From: Clostridium lundense DSM 17049
GTDB taxonomy: Bacteria; Bacillota; Clostridia; Clostridiales; Clostridiaceae
Length of the DNA: 64,000 nucleotides
NCBI RefSeq assembly: GCF_000619945.1
Contig: NZ_JHVC01000001.1
Coordinates: 434,001 to 498,000, forward strand
Direction: 5' to 3'
The position numbers and the translations under genes were made by a program. Positions 1 to 8,527 of this stretch are shown here, piece by piece. The notes below the pieces were generated by a model, which saw only the letters and a list, made by a program, of their open reading frames with translations, searched no databases and was not told the origin of the DNA. How positions within the stretch are numbered: the first letter of the stretch is position 1; each line of letters opens with the position of its first letter.

Positions 1-21
1 TTAAATTAAGGAGAATGAAAT

Positions 22-1728
22 ATGAAGGTAATATTAACTGCAGTAAATTCAAAGTTTATTCATAGTAATTTAGCTGTAAGATACTTAAAAGCTTATACAA
101 AGGATTTAAATTATGAATGTATTATAAAAGAGTTTTCTATTAATGATAGGATTGAAAGAATAGTTCATGAATTAATTAATGAAAAGCCCGATGTAATAGC
201 TTTTTCATGCTATATATGGAACATTGAATATGTGGAGAAGATTTCAAAACTTATAAAACTTATTGATGAAAATATAGTTATATTGTTTGGTGGACCAGAA
301 GTATCCTATGATGGGATGAGCTATTTAAAAGATTTTAGTTGTGACTATGTTATAGAGGGAGAAGGAGAAAATATTTATAGGGAACTTATAGAATGTATGA
401 TTAATAAATGTAGTGAAAATTTACTTGCAAATATTAAAGGACTTTTTTATAAAAATGATGGGAAAATGTTGTATACAGGTAAAAGAGAATTGATGGATAT
501 GAATAAATTAATTTTCCCTTATGAAGAAGGTGAGGACTTTAATAATAAAATTGTTTATTATGAAGCTTCAAGAGGATGTCCCTTTAATTGTAAGTACTGT
601 TTATCTTCTACTATTCACGGAGTGAGATTTTTAGATATAGAAAGAGTAAAAAGAGAATTGAAATTTTTTATGGATAAAAAAGTACAGTTAGTTAAATTTG
701 TAGATAGAACTTTTAACTGTAATCCAAGGTTTGCTTCACAAATATGGGGATACCTAATTAAACAGGATACAGAAACAACTTTTCACTTTGAAATATCCGC
801 AGATATACTTAATGAAGAGGAAATAGAATTGTTAAAGAAAGCACCAAAAGGAAGATTCCAATTTGAGGTAGGTGTACAGACTAGTAATAATGAAGTGTTA
901 AAAAACATTAATAGAACAGCAAATTTTAATGATATAAAAGAAAAGGTTGAGGAGCTTATGAAAATTAAAAATATTAAGCAACATCTTGATCTTATAGCGG
1001 GCTTACCTGGAGAAAGTTATGATTCATTTATCAACTCATTTAATGATTTATATTCTATACATCCAGAAGAAATTCAGTTAGGATTTTTAAAACTATTAAA
1101 AGGTTCTTCTATGAGAGAAGAAGAGAAAAAATGGGGAATGGTTTATTCACCTTATCCACCATATGAAATATTAAAAACAAGAGATATAAGTTATGAAGAA
1201 TTAATTCAATTAAAAAGAGTCGAAGAAATGGTAGATAAATATTATAATTCAGGAAAATTCAATACTATTATAAAATATTTTATTTATAGATTTAATAGTG
1301 CATATAGCTTTTACAATAGCTTAGGGAATTTTTTCTATAATAAGGGTTATTTTTCAAGAAACATATCATCCGCAGATTATTATAAAGTATTTTTAGAATT
1401 TAATAGGGAAATACTAGGTGATAGTAATGAAATTTTAAATGAAATTATAAAATTTGATTATTTAAAGTTCAATAAGAAAAAGTGGTTACCGCAGTTTCTA
1501 CATAGGGAAGAAGATAAGGCTTGTGAAAAAAATATTAAAGATAATCTAATAAGTAGCGATATATTAAAAAAGAATAAAACTATAAATAATTACCATATTG
1601 AAAAATTTAAGATAGATATACCTAGCTTTATCAATAATGATAAAGTTATACAAGGAGAATTTTACATACTTTTCAAAGAAAATGATATAAATACAATTAG
1701 AGATGTAACTATGTGGTTAAAAGTATAA
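22..1728 (+). CDS. B12-binding domain radical SAM protein (DUF4080-type)
   Basis: This is a 568-residue protein with an N-terminal Rossmann-like cobalamin-binding region (about residues 1-140, including the FGGPEVSYD stretch) followed by a radical SAM core. The 4Fe-4S/AdoMet motif is visible as RGCPFNCKYC, with cysteines at 186, 190 and 193. The C-terminal part (about 400-568) matches the layout of B12-dependent radical SAM proteins carrying a DUF4080-type tail. Family members do methylations or other radical chemistry on unknown substrates; the substrate here cannot be read from sequence. The start is supported by AAGGAGA at 8-14. It sits alone, separated from the V-ATPase operon by 220 bp holding a long inverted repeat and a promoter. 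Confidence 0.85.
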   Translation: MKVILTAVNSKFIHSNLAVRYLKAYTKDLNYECIIKEFSINDRIERIVHELINEKPDVIAFSCYIWNIEYVEKISKLIKLIDENIVILFGGPEVSYDGMSYLKDFSCDYVIEGEGENIYRELIECMINKCSENLLANIKGLFYKNDGKMLYTGKRELMDMNKLIFPYEEGEDFNNKIVYYEASRGCPFNCKYCLSSTIHGVRFLDIERVKRELKFFMDKKVQLVKFVDRTFNCNPRFASQIWGYLIKQDTETTFHFEISADILNEEEIELLKKAPKGRFQFEVGVQTSNNEVLKNINRTANFNDIKEKVEELMKIKNIKQHLDLIAGLPGESYDSFINSFNDLYSIHPEEIQLGFLKLLKGSSMREEEKKWGMVYSPYPPYEILKTRDISYEELIQLKRVEEMVDKYYNSGKFNTIIKYFIYRFNSAYSFYNSLGNFFYNKGYFSRNISSADYYKVFLEFNREILGDSNEILNEIIKFDYLKFNKKKWLPQFLHREEDKACEKNIKDNLISSDILKKNKTINNYHIEKFKIDIPSFINNDKVIQGEFYILFKENDINTIRDVTMWLKV

Positions 1729-1751
1729 TTAAATAATAAAATATGAAAAAA

Positions 1752-1809
1752 TAGCTTAAATTATAACAATTGTTGAAATATTCAATAAAGTTAGTTATAA
1801 TTTAAACTA
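1752..1809. repeat. Long inverted repeat downstream of the radical SAM gene
   Basis: Two 16-base arms (1752-1767 and 1794-1809) are reverse complements with one mismatch, and a smaller TTGAA-ATA-TTCAA palindrome lies in the spacer at 1772-1784. There is no T-run after the right arm, so it is not a typical intrinsic terminator, though a cruciform or long RNA hairpin could still end transcription. Confidence 0.5.
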
Positions 1810-1863
1810 TAAAATAAATATACTAAAAATTCCCGCAAATATAAAAATAATAGCTGATACTTA

Positions 1864-1893
1864 TTGATAAGTTATCGTTATTAGTAGTATAAT
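1864..1893 (+). promoter_or_regulatory. Sigma-A-type promoter of the V-ATPase operon
   Basis: TTGATA (1864-1869) and a perfect TATAAT (1888-1893) are separated by 18 bases, about 55 bases before the first V-ATPase gene. No other good promoter is seen before that gene. Confidence 0.6.
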
Positions 1894-1948
1894 AGTAACT
1901 AATAGTTATTATCCTCAAATACTAAATACAATTTAAGGGGGCGATATT

Positions 1949-2275
1949 TTGACAATGGAAGCAATAAAGAGTATTAAGGATGCAGAATTGAAAGGAGAAG
2001 AGGCAATAAAAAATGCTCAAATACAAAGTAAAAATATAATAAAAGATGGAGAATTAAATGGTAATGAAGAATATAAAAATATAATACAAGAAGCTAATGA
2101 ACAAAGAAAAAAGATTATAAATTCTTCTATAGAGGAAGGTGAAAAAGAAGCAGAGGGAATAAAGCAAGCTGGAGAAAAAGAAGTACAAGAAATAATTAGT
2201 ATTTCTAAGGAAAAGATTCAGGAGGCTGTTAATTTAGTGGTTGAGAGGATAGTGAATATAAATGGCAATAGTTAA
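1949..2275 (+). CDS. ntpF: V-type ATPase peripheral-stalk subunit G/H (NtpF type)
   Basis: This 108-residue protein is almost entirely charged alpha-helix with repeated Glu/Lys/Ala heptad spacing, as expected for the coiled-coil partner of subunit E in the peripheral stalk of archaeal/bacterial V/A-type ATPases. Identity rests mainly on position, since it is the first gene of a complete V-ATPase operon, just before subunit I. The start is most likely TTG at 1949, seven bases after the SD AAGGGGG (1935-1941); an ATG at 1955 is the alternative. Its last 14 bases overlap ntpI, which implies translational coupling. Confidence 0.8.
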   Translation: MTMEAIKSIKDAELKGEEAIKNAQIQSKNIIKDGELNGNEEYKNIIQEANEQRKKIINSSIEEGEKEAEGIKQAGEKEVQEIISISKEKIQEAVNLVVERIVNINGNS

Positions 2276-4226
2276 AATGAGTAAGTTTACATTATTGGCT
2301 TTTGATTCACAAAAGGAAATACTTCTTGAGAATTTACAAAAATTTCAGGGAGTGCAATTTATAAATCTCCAAGAAAAAATTACAGAGGAATTAGAATTTT
2401 TAAAAGGTGCTGGTGACCATAAAAAGGCTTCTGAAATTGATGAAGAATTAGTAAAGGTAAAGTTTTCTTTGGAATTTATGAATAGATTTATAGAGAGAGA
2501 AAAGGGATTTAAAGCCATAAAAAAGGGTAAAAAAAATTTAAAATACGATGAGGTTAAAGAGCTAAGTTCAAAAATTAATTGGTTAGTTACATATGAAAAT
2601 TTGAAAAAATACGATGTTAGATTGAATGAATTAAAAAATGAAATTAGCAGACTTGAAGGTGAAATAGAGATATTAAGACCCTGGATAAAACTTGATGCTT
2701 CTTTTGATGATTTAAAGAGTATACATTCGTCAAATTATTTTTTAGGTACTATTAATAAAAATGTAGCTGATGAGTTTTTGGAAAATTTCAATAATCATAT
2801 AAGTGTGTCATATATTGAAAAATTAGGTGTAGTAAAAGATGAAATAAATTTATTAATAATATACCATAAAATGTTTGCAGAACAATCGGAAGACTTATTT
2901 AAACAGTATGGATTAAGTAAAGTTGATTTAAAGTATAGTGGCACTCCTAGAGATATAATAAAAGATTATGAAAAGAGAATAGAAAATTATAAGAAAGAAG
3001 AGCTACATATTGTAGACAAAATAAAAGAATATAAAGATAAAATAGAAGAATTAGAAATAGTATATGAATATTACAAAATGGAAGAAAACAAAGCAAGAGT
3101 AGGGGAAAACTTTTTAAAAACTGATAAAGTGCTACTATTTGAAGGGTGGACTCCAGAAGAAAAGAAAATAGAATTTGAAGACATTATAAAACAATGTTGT
3201 GGCAATGAGTATTCTATTGAATTTATGAAACCATCCCCTGAAGATAATGTACCTATATTACTGAAAAATAATAGTATTGTGGAGCCTTATGAGATTATTA
3301 CTTCAATATATAGTTTGCCACAATATAATGAGGTGGACCCAACACCATTATTGGCACCATTCTTTTTTATATTCTTTGGGATGATGTTATCCGATGCTGG
3401 ATATGGTGCAATAATGTTTATAGCATCAGCTTTAGCATTAAGATTGTTACCACTAGACGAATCAGTTCAAAAGTTTATGAGGCTATTTGAAAGTATAGGT
3501 ATATCTACTGTTATATGGGGAATGATTTATGGAAGTTATTTTGGAGATGCGCCAAAATTATTTTTCCCTGGAGGAATAAAGCCCCTGTGGTTAGATCCAG
3601 CAGCAAACCCTATATCGGTTCTTTTGTTAGCAGGAATAATGGGTATTATACATTTATATGTAGGTCTAGGAATAAAAGCTTATGAGTTAATAAGATCTGG
3701 TAAGGTAATGGATGCATTATTTGATGTAGGATTTTGGTATTTAACACTTACAGGAATAATGTTACTTTTAACAGGACCTTCTAGTGGTTTCTCATCTTTA
3801 GCTGTGGTAGGAAAATATATGGCTATTATTGGAGCAATAGGACTGGTAGCTACTCAAGGAAGAAGTAATAAGGGAATAGTAGGCAAAATAGCTGGCGGGT
3901 TGTTTGGATTATATGGAATAACAGGTTATTTAGGAGACGTTTTATCCTATTCAAGACTTTTGGCTCTAGGGCTTGCTACAGGACTTATAGGATCTTCATT
4001 TAATTTAATGATTAGTCTCTTAGGAAAGGGCATATTTGCATGGATTTTTGGAATAATTATATTCCTTGGAGGACACATATTTAATCTTGCAATAAATGCT
4101 CTAGGAGCATATGTTCATGCATGTAGACTTCAATATTTAGAGTTTTTTGGAAAATTTTATAGCGGAGGGGGTAAACAATTTACTCCATTCAAAGCTAAAA
4201 ATAAATATATAAATATAATAAAATAA
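2262..4226 (+). CDS. ntpI: V-type ATP synthase subunit I (membrane stator, a-subunit)
   Basis: A 654-residue subunit with a hydrophilic, coiled-coil N-terminal half (about 1-330) that contacts the peripheral stalks and a C-terminal half with about seven to eight membrane segments forming the ion half-channels next to the K ring. The PLLAPFFFIFFGMMLSDAGYG stretch (about 365-385) and the GDVLSYSRLLALGLATG helix (about 554-570) are hallmarks of the family; the arginine in SYSRLLAL is the conserved residue that faces the ring carboxylate. The length is normal for bacterial NtpI/AtpI. The gene overlaps ntpF by 14 bases and is followed 23 bases later by ntpK. Confidence 0.95.
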   Translation: MAIVKMSKFTLLAFDSQKEILLENLQKFQGVQFINLQEKITEELEFLKGAGDHKKASEIDEELVKVKFSLEFMNRFIEREKGFKAIKKGKKNLKYDEVKELSSKINWLVTYENLKKYDVRLNELKNEISRLEGEIEILRPWIKLDASFDDLKSIHSSNYFLGTINKNVADEFLENFNNHISVSYIEKLGVVKDEINLLIIYHKMFAEQSEDLFKQYGLSKVDLKYSGTPRDIIKDYEKRIENYKKEELHIVDKIKEYKDKIEELEIVYEYYKMEENKARVGENFLKTDKVLLFEGWTPEEKKIEFEDIIKQCCGNEYSIEFMKPSPEDNVPILLKNNSIVEPYEIITSIYSLPQYNEVDPTPLLAPFFFIFFGMMLSDAGYGAIMFIASALALRLLPLDESVQKFMRLFESIGISTVIWGMIYGSYFGDAPKLFFPGGIKPLWLDPAANPISVLLLAGIMGIIHLYVGLGIKAYELIRSGKVMDALFDVGFWYLTLTGIMLLLTGPSSGFSSLAVVGKYMAIIGAIGLVATQGRSNKGIVGKIAGGLFGLYGITGYLGDVLSYSRLLALGLATGLIGSSFNLMISLLGKGIFAWIFGIIIFLGGHIFNLAINALGAYVHACRLQYLEFFGKFYSGGGKQFTPFKAKNKYINIIK

Positions 4227-4249
4227 TAAAGGATTAGGAGGAATTTTAA

Positions 4250-4756
4250 ATGAGTTTTAAAACTTTCATGGAATTTATGGTACAAAACGGAGGAATGTTA
4301 TTTGCACTATTAGGTGCTTTTTTAGCTACAGCTCTCCCAGGTATTGGTTCAGCAAGAGGTGTTGGATTAGTTGGTGAAGCTGCTTCGGGACTTATAACAG
4401 AAGACCCTGACAAATTTGGTCAGGCACTTATTTTACAAGTTATACCAGGTACACAGGGCTTTTATGGTTTTGTTACCACCCTTATAATACTAAACAAAAT
4501 AGGAATACTTGGTGGAGGAGCAAAGGTAGTACCAATTGGAGCAGGCTTCTTTATATTTCTAGCATCATTACCAATAGCATTTGCAGGTTGGAAATCTGCT
4601 ATAGCACAGGCTAAAACTGCAGCAGCAGGTATATCAATACTAGCTAAGAAACCAGAGCACATGTTTAAAGGAGTATTGTTTGCAGCAATGGTTGAAACAT
4701 ATGCAGTTATTGCACTTGTTACTTCTATAATAATGATAGTTGGAATAAGGCTATAA
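4250..4756 (+). CDS. ntpK: V-type ATP synthase subunit K (rotor ring proteolipid)
   Basis: A 168-residue, four-helix proteolipid made of two similar halves (helix hairpins about 13-85 and 97-168). Multiple copies form the rotor ring that carries ions across the membrane. The PGTQGFYGF segment (66-74), Gln120 in the third helix and Glu149 in the fourth helix match the Na+-coordinating pattern of Enterococcus hirae NtpK (Thr64, Gln65, Gln110, Glu139 there; Thr68, Gln69, Gln120, Glu149 here). Only the second half carries the carboxylate, as in other V-type 16-kDa subunits. Na+ specificity is therefore predicted by family knowledge, not shown. The SD AGGAGG lies ahead of the ATG. Confidence 0.95.
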   Translation: MSFKTFMEFMVQNGGMLFALLGAFLATALPGIGSARGVGLVGEAASGLITEDPDKFGQALILQVIPGTQGFYGFVTTLIILNKIGILGGGAKVVPIGAGFFIFLASLPIAFAGWKSAIAQAKTAAAGISILAKKPEHMFKGVLFAAMVETYAVIALVTSIIMIVGIRL

Positions 4757-4824
4757 GTTTTCATAATTTTATAGGAATGTATTAATAAATAGTGACTTAA
4801 ATAAATGGTAAAGGAGGATTCTCC

Positions 4825-5421
4825 GTGGCTAATTTAGACAATTTAATTTCTAAAATAATGTCAGATGCCAATGGTAAGGCAGAAGAGATTATTGAAGGGG
4901 CTAAAAAGCAAGAGAAAGATATTATAAGCCAACAAGTAAGTAAAGCAGAAAAAGAAAAAGAAGAAATAATTAAAAAAGCACATATAGAAGGAAATAGTAG
5001 AAAAGAAAGAATTATTTCAAATGCCCATTTGTTTGTTCGCAATAGAAAGTTAGAAACAAAAGGGCAAGTAATAGAAAAAGTATATGTTGAAGCATTAGAT
5101 AAATTAAATAAACTTCCTCAGGAAGTATATTTAGACTTTATTAAAGAAAGTTTATTATCACTTAATATAGATGGTGATGAGAATTTAATATTGTCTAGTA
5201 ATGATAAATATATAAAAGAAGAGCTAATAAATAAAGTAAATGAAGAGCTAAAGAAAAATGGCAGAAAAGGTGAAATAAAAATTAGCTCAGAAAAAAGAGA
5301 TTTTATTGGTGGATTTATACTATCAAAAAATGGTATAGAGATTAATAATACCTTTGAAGCTTTAATATTTTCTTTGAGGGACGAATTAGAGCCTCGTATA
5401 ATAAAGATGCTATTTAGTTAG
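4825..5421 (+). CDS. ntpE: V-type ATP synthase subunit E (peripheral stalk)
   Basis: A 198-residue peripheral-stalk protein. Residues 1-80 form a long charged helix expected to coil with NtpF, and residues about 90-198 form the globular domain that binds the top of the catalytic head. I chose the GTG start at 4825 because a perfect AAGGAGG (4811-4817) sits seven bases upstream; no ATG is as well placed. It lies between ntpK and ntpC, the standard order in firmicute V-ATPase operons, and ends 12 bases before ntpC. Confidence 0.9.
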   Translation: MANLDNLISKIMSDANGKAEEIIEGAKKQEKDIISQQVSKAEKEKEEIIKKAHIEGNSRKERIISNAHLFVRNRKLETKGQVIEKVYVEALDKLNKLPQEVYLDFIKESLLSLNIDGDENLILSSNDKYIKEELINKVNEELKKNGRKGEIKISSEKRDFIGGFILSKNGIEINNTFEALIFSLRDELEPRIIKMLFS

Positions 5422-5433
5422 GAGGTTAGTTAA

Positions 5434-6435
5434 ATGGAACATTTACAGTTTACCCATGCAATTGCTAGAATTAGGGTATTTGAAACTAAGCTCCTTGATA
5501 AAGCAAAAATAGACAGAATGATAGATAGTTCTTCCTCAGAAGAGGCCTTAAAAGTACTTTCGGAGACTGAATATTCGAATTATATGGTTAATATAAAAAA
5601 GCCGGAAGATTATGAGATATTATTAAGCGATGAATTAAAAAGATTATATGATCTTATGTATAGCTTATCTCCGGAAAAAAGTATTATTCATATTATGGCT
5701 TTAAGATATGATTATCATAATATAAAGGTAATGATGAAAGGAAAGGCGCTTAATAAGGATTTATCCTATCTTTTAATTCCTGTTGGAACTATCCCAGAAG
5801 AGGAACTAAAACAATTTATTTTAAATGAAGATTATAAAGATCTTAGTTCCTTTATGAGGGAAGGAATTATGAGGGCGAAAAAATCCTTTGAAGAAGAAAA
5901 GGACCCACAAAAGATAGATATAATATTAGATAGCTTTATGTATGAGGAGATGCTTTCTAAAGCTAAAGAAATTAATGAAAAGTTTATTAGTGAATATTTA
6001 AAAGTTTCTATAGATTTAACTAATATAAAAACTTTATTAAGGGCTAAAAAACAAAATAAAAAAAGAAAGTTTTTAGAGGAAATATTAATAGAAGGCGGAA
6101 CCATAGATAAAAAACTGTTAATTAGCTATGAACTAGAATCTGTGGATAGTATAGTTAATAAGTTATCTTATACGCCTTATGAAAAAATTATAAGGTCAGG
6201 TTTAGACTATTATAGTGATACAGGCAATATTAGTTATTTTGAAAAGCTTTCGGAAAATTATCTTATGGAATATGTTAAAAAAGCCAAATATGTAAGCTTT
6301 GGAGTGGAACCTTTAATAGGTTACATAATTGCCAAGGAAACTGAAATAAAAATTCTCAGAATAATAATGGTTGGAAAATTAAATAATATAGCACCAGAAG
6401 TTATAAGAGAAAGGCTGCGTGATGTTTATGTATAA
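5434..6435 (+). CDS. ntpC: V-type ATP synthase subunit C (central-stalk adaptor to K ring)
   Basis: A 333-residue, mostly helical subunit of the d/C family, which forms a funnel that seats the central stalk (subunits D and G) on the K ring. Typical features are the N-terminal FTHAIARIRVFE start, the repeated ALRYDYHNIKVMMK-type helices (about 89-102) and the C-terminal stretch GYIIAKETEIKILRIIMVGK (about 295-314), in which the YIIAKETEI and RIIM parts are strongly conserved in the family. The length is normal. The SD TAGGAGG precedes the ATG. Its final codons overlap the start of ntpG, so the two are probably translated together. Confidence 0.93.
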   Translation: MEHLQFTHAIARIRVFETKLLDKAKIDRMIDSSSSEEALKVLSETEYSNYMVNIKKPEDYEILLSDELKRLYDLMYSLSPEKSIIHIMALRYDYHNIKVMMKGKALNKDLSYLLIPVGTIPEEELKQFILNEDYKDLSSFMREGIMRAKKSFEEEKDPQKIDIILDSFMYEEMLSKAKEINEKFISEYLKVSIDLTNIKTLLRAKKQNKKRKFLEEILIEGGTIDKKLLISYELESVDSIVNKLSYTPYEKIIRSGLDYYSDTGNISYFEKLSENYLMEYVKKAKYVSFGVEPLIGYIIAKETEIKILRIIMVGKLNNIAPEVIRERLRDVYV

Positions 6436-6736
6436 AATAGGAGTTGTAGGGGATAAGGATTCTGTATTAGCATTTAAAGCTATAGGTATTGATGTTTTTC
6501 CAGTTGATGATGTAGAAGATGCTAAAAAAACAGTAGATACTATGGCAGCAAATAGATATGGTGTTATATTTATTACTGAACAAGTAGCTAAAGATTTGGA
6601 AGAAACCATTGAGAGATACAATAGAGAGATTCTTCCTGCCATTATACTCATTCCAAGTAATCAAGGTTCACTGAATATTGGAATGAAAAGAATTAACGAC
6701 AATGTAGAAAAGGCTGTTGGAGTGAATATTTTATAG
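6422..6736 (+). CDS. ntpG: V-type ATP synthase subunit F (central stalk, NtpG)
   Basis: A small central-stalk subunit of about 104 residues with a CheY-like fold. The N-terminal YKIGVVGDKDSVLAFKAIGI motif is diagnostic for V/A-type subunit F. Three possible starts lie close together: GTG 6419, ATG 6422 and ATG 6428. I take 6422 because GAGAAAGG (6407-6414) is best spaced for it; the core protein begins at 6428 in any case. It overlaps the end of ntpC by 14 bases and is followed 12 bases later by ntpA. Confidence 0.92.
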   Translation: MFMYKIGVVGDKDSVLAFKAIGIDVFPVDDVEDAKKTVDTMAANRYGVIFITEQVAKDLEETIERYNREILPAIILIPSNQGSLNIGMKRINDNVEKAVGVNIL

Positions 6737-6748
6737 GAAGGTAGGTAG

Positions 6749-8527
6749 ATGGACTTGAAGACTGGTAGAGTTGTAAAAGTTTCGGGACCTTTGGTTATAG
6801 CTGAAGGTATGGAAGAAGCAAATTTATTTGATGTGGTTAGGGTTGGAGATCAACGTCTTATTGGTGAAATAATTGAAATGAGGGGAGACAGAGCTTCAAT
6901 CCAAGTATATGAGGAAACAGTTGGTCTTGGGCCAGGTGCTCCAGTAGTAACTACTGGTGCTCCACTTAGTGTAGAATTAGGACCAGGATTAATTGAAGGT
7001 ATGTTTGATGGAATACAAAGACCTCTAGATGCTATTGAAGAAGAGGCAGGAGATTTTATCAGTAGAGGAGTAGATGTGCCAGCGTTAGATAGAAAGAAGA
7101 TTTGGCATTTTGCCCCTATAAAAACTGTGGGGGATGAAGTTGAAACTGGAGACATAATAGGAATAGTTAAAGAAACTTCAATTATAGATCATAAGATAAT
7201 GGTACCTCATGGAGTGAAGGGAAAGATAATTTCTTTAAATGAAGGAGATTATACTGTACTAGATAAAATTGGAGAGATACAAACAGATAAAGAAATAAAA
7301 GAATTAACTCTTATGCAAAAATGGCCTGTAAGAAGAGGAAGACCATATAGTAGAAAATTGAATCCTATAGAGCCAATGGTTACAGGACAGAGAGTAATAG
7401 ATACATTTTTTCCTGTAACTAAAGGAGGAACTGCCTGTGTACCAGGTCCATTTGGTAGCGGTAAGACAGTAGTTCAACATCAGCTAGCAAAATGGGCAGA
7501 TGCTGAAATAGTAGTTTACATAGGTTGTGGAGAACGTGGAAATGAGATGACTGACGTTTTAAATGAATTTCCTGAGTTAAAGGATCCTAAAACAGGAGAG
7601 CCATTAATGAAGAGAACTGTTCTTATTGCAAATACTTCAAATATGCCTGTGGCAGCAAGAGAAGCTTCTATATATACAGGGATCACAATAGCAGAATATT
7701 TTAGAGATATGGGTTATTCTATAGCTTTAATGGCAGATTCTACTTCTCGTTGGGCAGAAGCATTAAGAGAGATGTCTGGTAGACTTGAAGAAATGCCAGG
7801 AGAAGAAGGATATCCAGCTTATCTTGGATCAAGACTTGCAGAGTTTTATGAAAGGGCAGGAAAAGTCATATGCTTTGGAAAAGATGAAAGAGAAGGTACT
7901 CTTACAGCTATAGGTGCAGTATCACCACCAGGTGGAGACTTATCAGAGCCTGTAACTCAGGCTACTTTAAGAATAGTTAAAGTATTCTGGGGATTGGATG
8001 CTCAACTGGCATATAGAAGACACTTTCCAGCAATAAATTGGTTAAACTCTTATTCACTTTATATAGACAGAATAGGAGAGTGGATGAATGAAAATGTAGC
8101 TAATGACTGGAATAGTCTAAGAATAAAAGCTATGTCATTACTTCAGGATGAAGCAAACTTAGAGGAAATAGTTAGGCTTGTAGGTATAGATGCATTATCT
8201 GAAGATGATAGATTAAAGCTTGAAGTAGCTAAGTCAATAAGAGAAGACTATCTTCAGCAAAATGCTTTTCATGATGTGGATACTTATGCTTCGTTACAAA
8301 AACAATATAAAATGTTAAAGCTTGTATTAAAATTTGGAGAGGAAGCTGAAAGGGCTCTAAAAGCTGGGGTATACTTAAAAGATATATTAAATTTAGAAAT
8401 AAGAGATAAAATTGCTAGAGCAAAATATATATCAGAAGATGAAATTTCTGCTATGGACAATATATCAGAGGAACTTATAAATGATATGGATGAACTCATT
8501 AGCAAAGGGGGGATCGTAAGTGCTTAA
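6749..8527 (+). CDS. ntpA: V-type ATP synthase catalytic subunit A
   Basis: The 592-residue catalytic subunit hydrolyses or makes ATP at the A/B interface. The P-loop GPFGSGKT is at residues 233-240, followed by the GERGNEMTD motif and the Walker B region with ALMADSTSRWAEALRE. The A-specific non-homologous insertion (about residues 110-200) is present, and the length is normal. The SD AGGAAGG precedes the ATG. The gene overlaps the next gene, ntpB, by eight bases. Codon choice looks smoother than in neighbouring unknown genes, fitting high expression. Confidence 0.98.
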   Translation: MDLKTGRVVKVSGPLVIAEGMEEANLFDVVRVGDQRLIGEIIEMRGDRASIQVYEETVGLGPGAPVVTTGAPLSVELGPGLIEGMFDGIQRPLDAIEEEAGDFISRGVDVPALDRKKIWHFAPIKTVGDEVETGDIIGIVKETSIIDHKIMVPHGVKGKIISLNEGDYTVLDKIGEIQTDKEIKELTLMQKWPVRRGRPYSRKLNPIEPMVTGQRVIDTFFPVTKGGTACVPGPFGSGKTVVQHQLAKWADAEIVVYIGCGERGNEMTDVLNEFPELKDPKTGEPLMKRTVLIANTSNMPVAAREASIYTGITIAEYFRDMGYSIALMADSTSRWAEALREMSGRLEEMPGEEGYPAYLGSRLAEFYERAGKVICFGKDEREGTLTAIGAVSPPGGDLSEPVTQATLRIVKVFWGLDAQLAYRRHFPAINWLNSYSLYIDRIGEWMNENVANDWNSLRIKAMSLLQDEANLEEIVRLVGIDALSEDDRLKLEVAKSIREDYLQQNAFHDVDTYASLQKQYKMLKLVLKFGEEAERALKAGVYLKDILNLEIRDKIARAKYISEDEISAMDNISEELINDMDELISKGGIVSA

